A stretch of 64,000 nucleotides of DNA, taken from the NCBI RefSeq assembly GCF_000379605.1, contig NZ_KB902578.1, positions 532,291 to 596,290 on the forward strand, written 5' to 3'. Positions 61,933-64,000 of this stretch are shown piece by piece; positions within the stretch are counted from its first letter, which is position 1; each line of letters opens with the position of its first letter. A model generated the notes under the pieces. That model was given only the letters and a program-made list of their open reading frames with translations. It had not been told where the DNA came from and did no database searches. Made by a program: the position numbers and the translations under genes. Source of the stretch: Rhizobium giardinii bv. giardinii H152. Lineage in GTDB: Bacteria > Pseudomonadota > Alphaproteobacteria > Rhizobiales > Rhizobiaceae.

Positions 61933-62922
61933 TCAGTTCTTTTCCGGGTTGCGGTACTGTTCGTTGACGAGGCCGAGTTCCATCATCAACCGTCCGCAGG
62001 CCACGTAAAAATGGTAAAGCCCCGCCGCGGGAAGCCGGGTTGATCGCCACAGGGAAATGCCGCGAATGGGCGAAGCGGCAAGCAGGGCAAGCGATTTGGC
62101 AATTGTCTTCATGCGGCCGGCAACTCCTGGCGCCGCGCGATGTTCGAGCAGTGCCGAAATCGCGCCATTCCTCAGGCTTCGCGCCCTGATCCACGACACT
62201 TCCGTCCGTCGCGCCGGGATCGTCTCGGCAACCCAGGCTTCGGCCGCCCAGGCGAATGTGAAACCGTTCTCCTTGCTGCGGCGATAGAAGTCGCTATCCC
62301 CGCCACCAATGAAATTGAACACCGGATCGAGGAACGGCTGCGGCATGGCGTCGAGGACGGGCCGCGTGATCAGCACGTTTCCGGAGGAGTAGAGGATGGG
62401 GACCAGGCCGGTTGTCTCGTAGTGAGGCATGAAGACGGGGTGACGCTTCTGGTCGTTGCGCTTCTGGTCCTCGAAATCGGGCAGTTGCGGTCCACCCACC
62501 AGATCCGCTCTGGTCTGTCTATGTACCGATATGAGACGGTCGAGCCAGTCGGGCGCGGCAATCTCGTCGTCGTCGATAACAGCGATGGATTTAAGATTGG
62601 GGTAGGTGGTAAGCGCCATCGACCAGCCGGCATTATAGGCGTGGCAGTTGCCACGCTGATGGGCGATCAAGACAACGGCGTTGATCCGGTGGCCGGCAAA
62701 AAACGTTCTTGCCGCTTCGGCTCCTTCAAGACCGTCTGCGTCATTTTCCATCACCACGATCGCAAAGGGGCTGCCAGGCTCCTGTGAAATCACGGTTTTC
62801 AGGGTCTTGATCAGATGTTCGGGCCGTCGAAATGTCGGCAGGGTGACGACGAGTTCGACGCTCTCTGCCGCATCCACCGTCGTCTGGTAGAACACAGTCA
62901 CATCCGGGGCAGGCGGGGTCAT
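61933..62922 (-). CDS. family 2 glycosyltransferase
   Basis: A 329-residue GT-A fold transferase. The N-terminal nucleotide-sugar domain has ELVVTLPTFRRPEHLIKTLK and the acidic metal-binding motif AVIDDDEIAAPDW. GGPQLPDFEDQ and GGGDSDFYRRSKENGF lie in the acceptor half, and a hydrophobic segment near the C-terminus (KSLALLAASPIRGISLW) suggests membrane contact. ATG at 62922 is preferred; a TTG at 62955 also opens the frame. It is convergent with the flagellar cluster (16 nt between stops) and probably belongs to a polysaccharide locus with the next gene. Substrate unknown. Confidence 0.85.
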   Translation of the reverse strand: MTPPAPDVTVFYQTTVDAAESVELVVTLPTFRRPEHLIKTLKTVISQEPGSPFAIVVMENDADGLEGAEAARTFFAGHRINAVVLIAHQRGNCHAYNAGWSMALTTYPNLKSIAVIDDDEIAAPDWLDRLISVHRQTRADLVGGPQLPDFEDQKRNDQKRHPVFMPHYETTGLVPILYSSGNVLITRPVLDAMPQPFLDPVFNFIGGGDSDFYRRSKENGFTFAWAAEAWVAETIPARRTEVSWIRARSLRNGAISALLEHRAAPGVAGRMKTIAKSLALLAASPIRGISLWRSTRLPAAGLYHFYVACGRLMMELGLVNEQYRNPEKN

Positions 62923-63082
62923 GGTGGGAACCTGTTGAAGGCATCGCTTTGGCAAACACTAAAGCAAATCTTCCTAAACAGATACTAAATTTCCAAATTC
63001 GCTTTTGAATGAATGGTTTAAAGGGGATTTCACGCCGCGTTGCTACAGTCCGCGCAGTTGTTCTCAGGTCTCGCGTGGCAGC

Positions 63083-64000
63083 ATGCATCTCGTTTTGGTT
63101 TCCTCTCTGGTACCGGTGGAGAACCCTTCATCGGGGTTCGACATTGCCAACCGTATTCTTCTGGACGGCCTTTGCGCGCTCGGCCACCGGGTAAGCGTGA
63201 TCGGCTATCTCCAGCCGGGACAGGCTGCGGCTGCGGAGAGCGACACATGTCTCTTGGGCGAGCTCGAGGTCGCCAACGCCAAGGTTGGCGTTGCAACGAA
63301 ACTTCGCTGGTTGGCAACGGCCATTCTCAATCGAACGACCCTGTCATCGGCAAAGATGTTGAAGACCCGCGCCGAGCATATCGAGATGCTGCTGCAAGGC
63401 CTCCAGCCGTTCGACGCGATCATCCTCAATTCCATACAATTGCCGGGCGCTTTCGCCGCCGTGTTCCAGAAGCATCCGACGATCTATGTCGCCCATAACG
63501 TCGAGGCCGATTCTGCGCTCGAGAATGCGGCGTCGGCGTCCGGATTGCTGGAACGGCTTCTGTTCAAACGTGAGGCCAGTCTTCTTGAACGGGTCGAGCG
63601 GCAACTCACGCGGGGCGCTGCCGCGGTCTGGACGTTCGCAGAAGCCGATCGTTTCGGCTTCGGTTACGCGGTCTCGGATCGCGCCGCCGTCCTGCCATTG
63701 GTGACGCGTTGGGAATTGCCGGAAAACGGTGTCGCAAGGCTGCCGGAACATGATCTGGCTTTGATCGGGACCTGGAGCTGGAAGCCGAACCGGATCGGGC
63801 TCGATTGGTTCCTTTCCAAGGTTGTGCCGCTTCTGCCAGCCGATATGTCGATCGGCATCGCCGGGCAGATGCCGGATGCGCCCGCAGTTTCCCATCCCGG
63901 CCTGCGTTTCCTCGGCAGGGTGCCGGATGCCCGCGCCTTCGTCGAGGCCGGCGCCGTCATCCCGCTGATCAGTCGCGGCGGCACGGGCGTCCAGCTGAAA
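63083..64000 (+). CDS. glycosyltransferase, GT4-like, 3' end cut by the window
   Basis: At least 306 residues of a GT-B fold transferase; the frame is open to the window edge. The start MHLVLVSSLVPVENPSSGFD, then IANRILLDGLCALGHRVSVI, is the acceptor domain. TIYVAHNVEADSALENAASA and LIGTWSWKPNRIGLDWFLSK, then GLRFLGRVPDARAFVEAGAV, RGGTGVQLK lead into the donor-binding domain. The pattern WSWKPNRxGLxWF is common in GT4 enzymes of exopolysaccharide loci. It is divergent from the GT2 gene, with 160 nt between. Substrate unknown. Confidence 0.82.
   Translation, partial: MHLVLVSSLVPVENPSSGFDIANRILLDGLCALGHRVSVIGYLQPGQAAAAESDTCLLGELEVANAKVGVATKLRWLATAILNRTTLSSAKMLKTRAEHIEMLLQGLQPFDAIILNSIQLPGAFAAVFQKHPTIYVAHNVEADSALENAASASGLLERLLFKREASLLERVERQLTRGAAAVWTFAEADRFGFGYAVSDRAAVLPLVTRWELPENGVARLPEHDLALIGTWSWKPNRIGLDWFLSKVVPLLPADMSIGIAGQMPDAPAVSHPGLRFLGRVPDARAFVEAGAVIPLISRGGTGVQLK

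Noticed and set aside
1-64000. CRISPR arrays, insertion sequences, prophage genes, tRNA or rRNA genes, or a defence system
   Set aside because: I looked for spaced direct repeats, transposase motifs, integrases and cloverleaf-like sequences and saw none. Gene content is a continuous metabolic and flagellar core locus.

Overview
The window is a chromosome-like segment of an alphaproteobacterium of the Rhizobiaceae. The evidence is gene content and order: a rhamnose catabolic locus of the rhizobial type (rhaDI divergent from rhaRSTPQUK) lies next to a che-fla-mot cluster with the rhizobial-only genes cheS, cheT, visN, visR, rem, motC, motE, flaF and flbT. As I remember it, this adjacency is also found in Sinorhizobium meliloti. 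The species cannot be fixed from the sequence alone. I see no insertion sequence, CRISPR array, tRNA or rRNA.

Layout. 1-0.6 kb: two small genes, one a GlsB/YeaQ-type membrane protein. 0.7-11.7 kb: L-rhamnose use. rhaI and rhaD are on the minus strand. rhaR, the ABC importer rhaSTPQ, the mutarotase rhaU and the kinase rhaK are on the plus strand. 11.8-21.1 kb: the chemotaxis operon, icpA-cheS-cheY1-cheA-cheW-cheR-cheB-cheY2-cheD-cheT. 21.4-25.4 kb: fliF and the LuxR-type regulators visN and visR. 25.4-30.7 kb, minus strand: motA-fliM-fliN-fliG, then flhB and a small gene. 30.9-40.8 kb: a DUF1217-like gene, flgF, fliI, a small membrane protein, then flgB-flgC-fliE-flgG-flgA-flgI-motE-flgH-fliL-fliP. 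41.1-44.7 kb: three flagellin genes. 45.0-50.5 kb: a FliH-like gene, motB, motC, fliK and a lytic transglycosylase. 50.7-56.7 kb: rem, then flgE-flgK-flgL-flaF-flbT-flgD-fliQ. 56.9-61.9 kb: flhA, fliR, a FliJ-like gene, flgJ, a FlgN-like gene and a small membrane protein. 61.9-64 kb: two glycosyltransferase genes, the last cut by the window edge.

How it works together. The soluble receptor IcpA and CheA/CheW drive two response regulators, CheY1 and CheY2. CheS and CheT are accessory signal-termination proteins. CheR, CheB and CheD adapt the receptors. The motor is FliG/FliM/FliN with MotA/MotB stators and the periplasmic MotC/MotE pair. VisNR and Rem are the known transcriptional cascade of this family.

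The strongest non-gene signals are regulatory. (1) A 24-nt bipartite element (TTC-R-C-R-CAAG, six bases, NNNN-Y-A) occurs at the same spacing upstream of seven flagellar operons and is a candidate Rem/FtcR box or class II promoter. (2) A different element (GCATGA, 15-17 nt, CCGGT) is shared by the che operon and all three flagellin genes. (3) All three flagellin leaders can form a hairpin that hides the Shine-Dalgarno sequence, a possible target of FlbT, which is encoded in the same window. Protein oddities include a globin-type receptor without its heme-binding histidine, a Rem receiver without the phosphoacceptor aspartate, a FliM without its usual CheY-binding N-terminus, and a FliN with a long Gly/Ser/Phe/Asp-rich insert.
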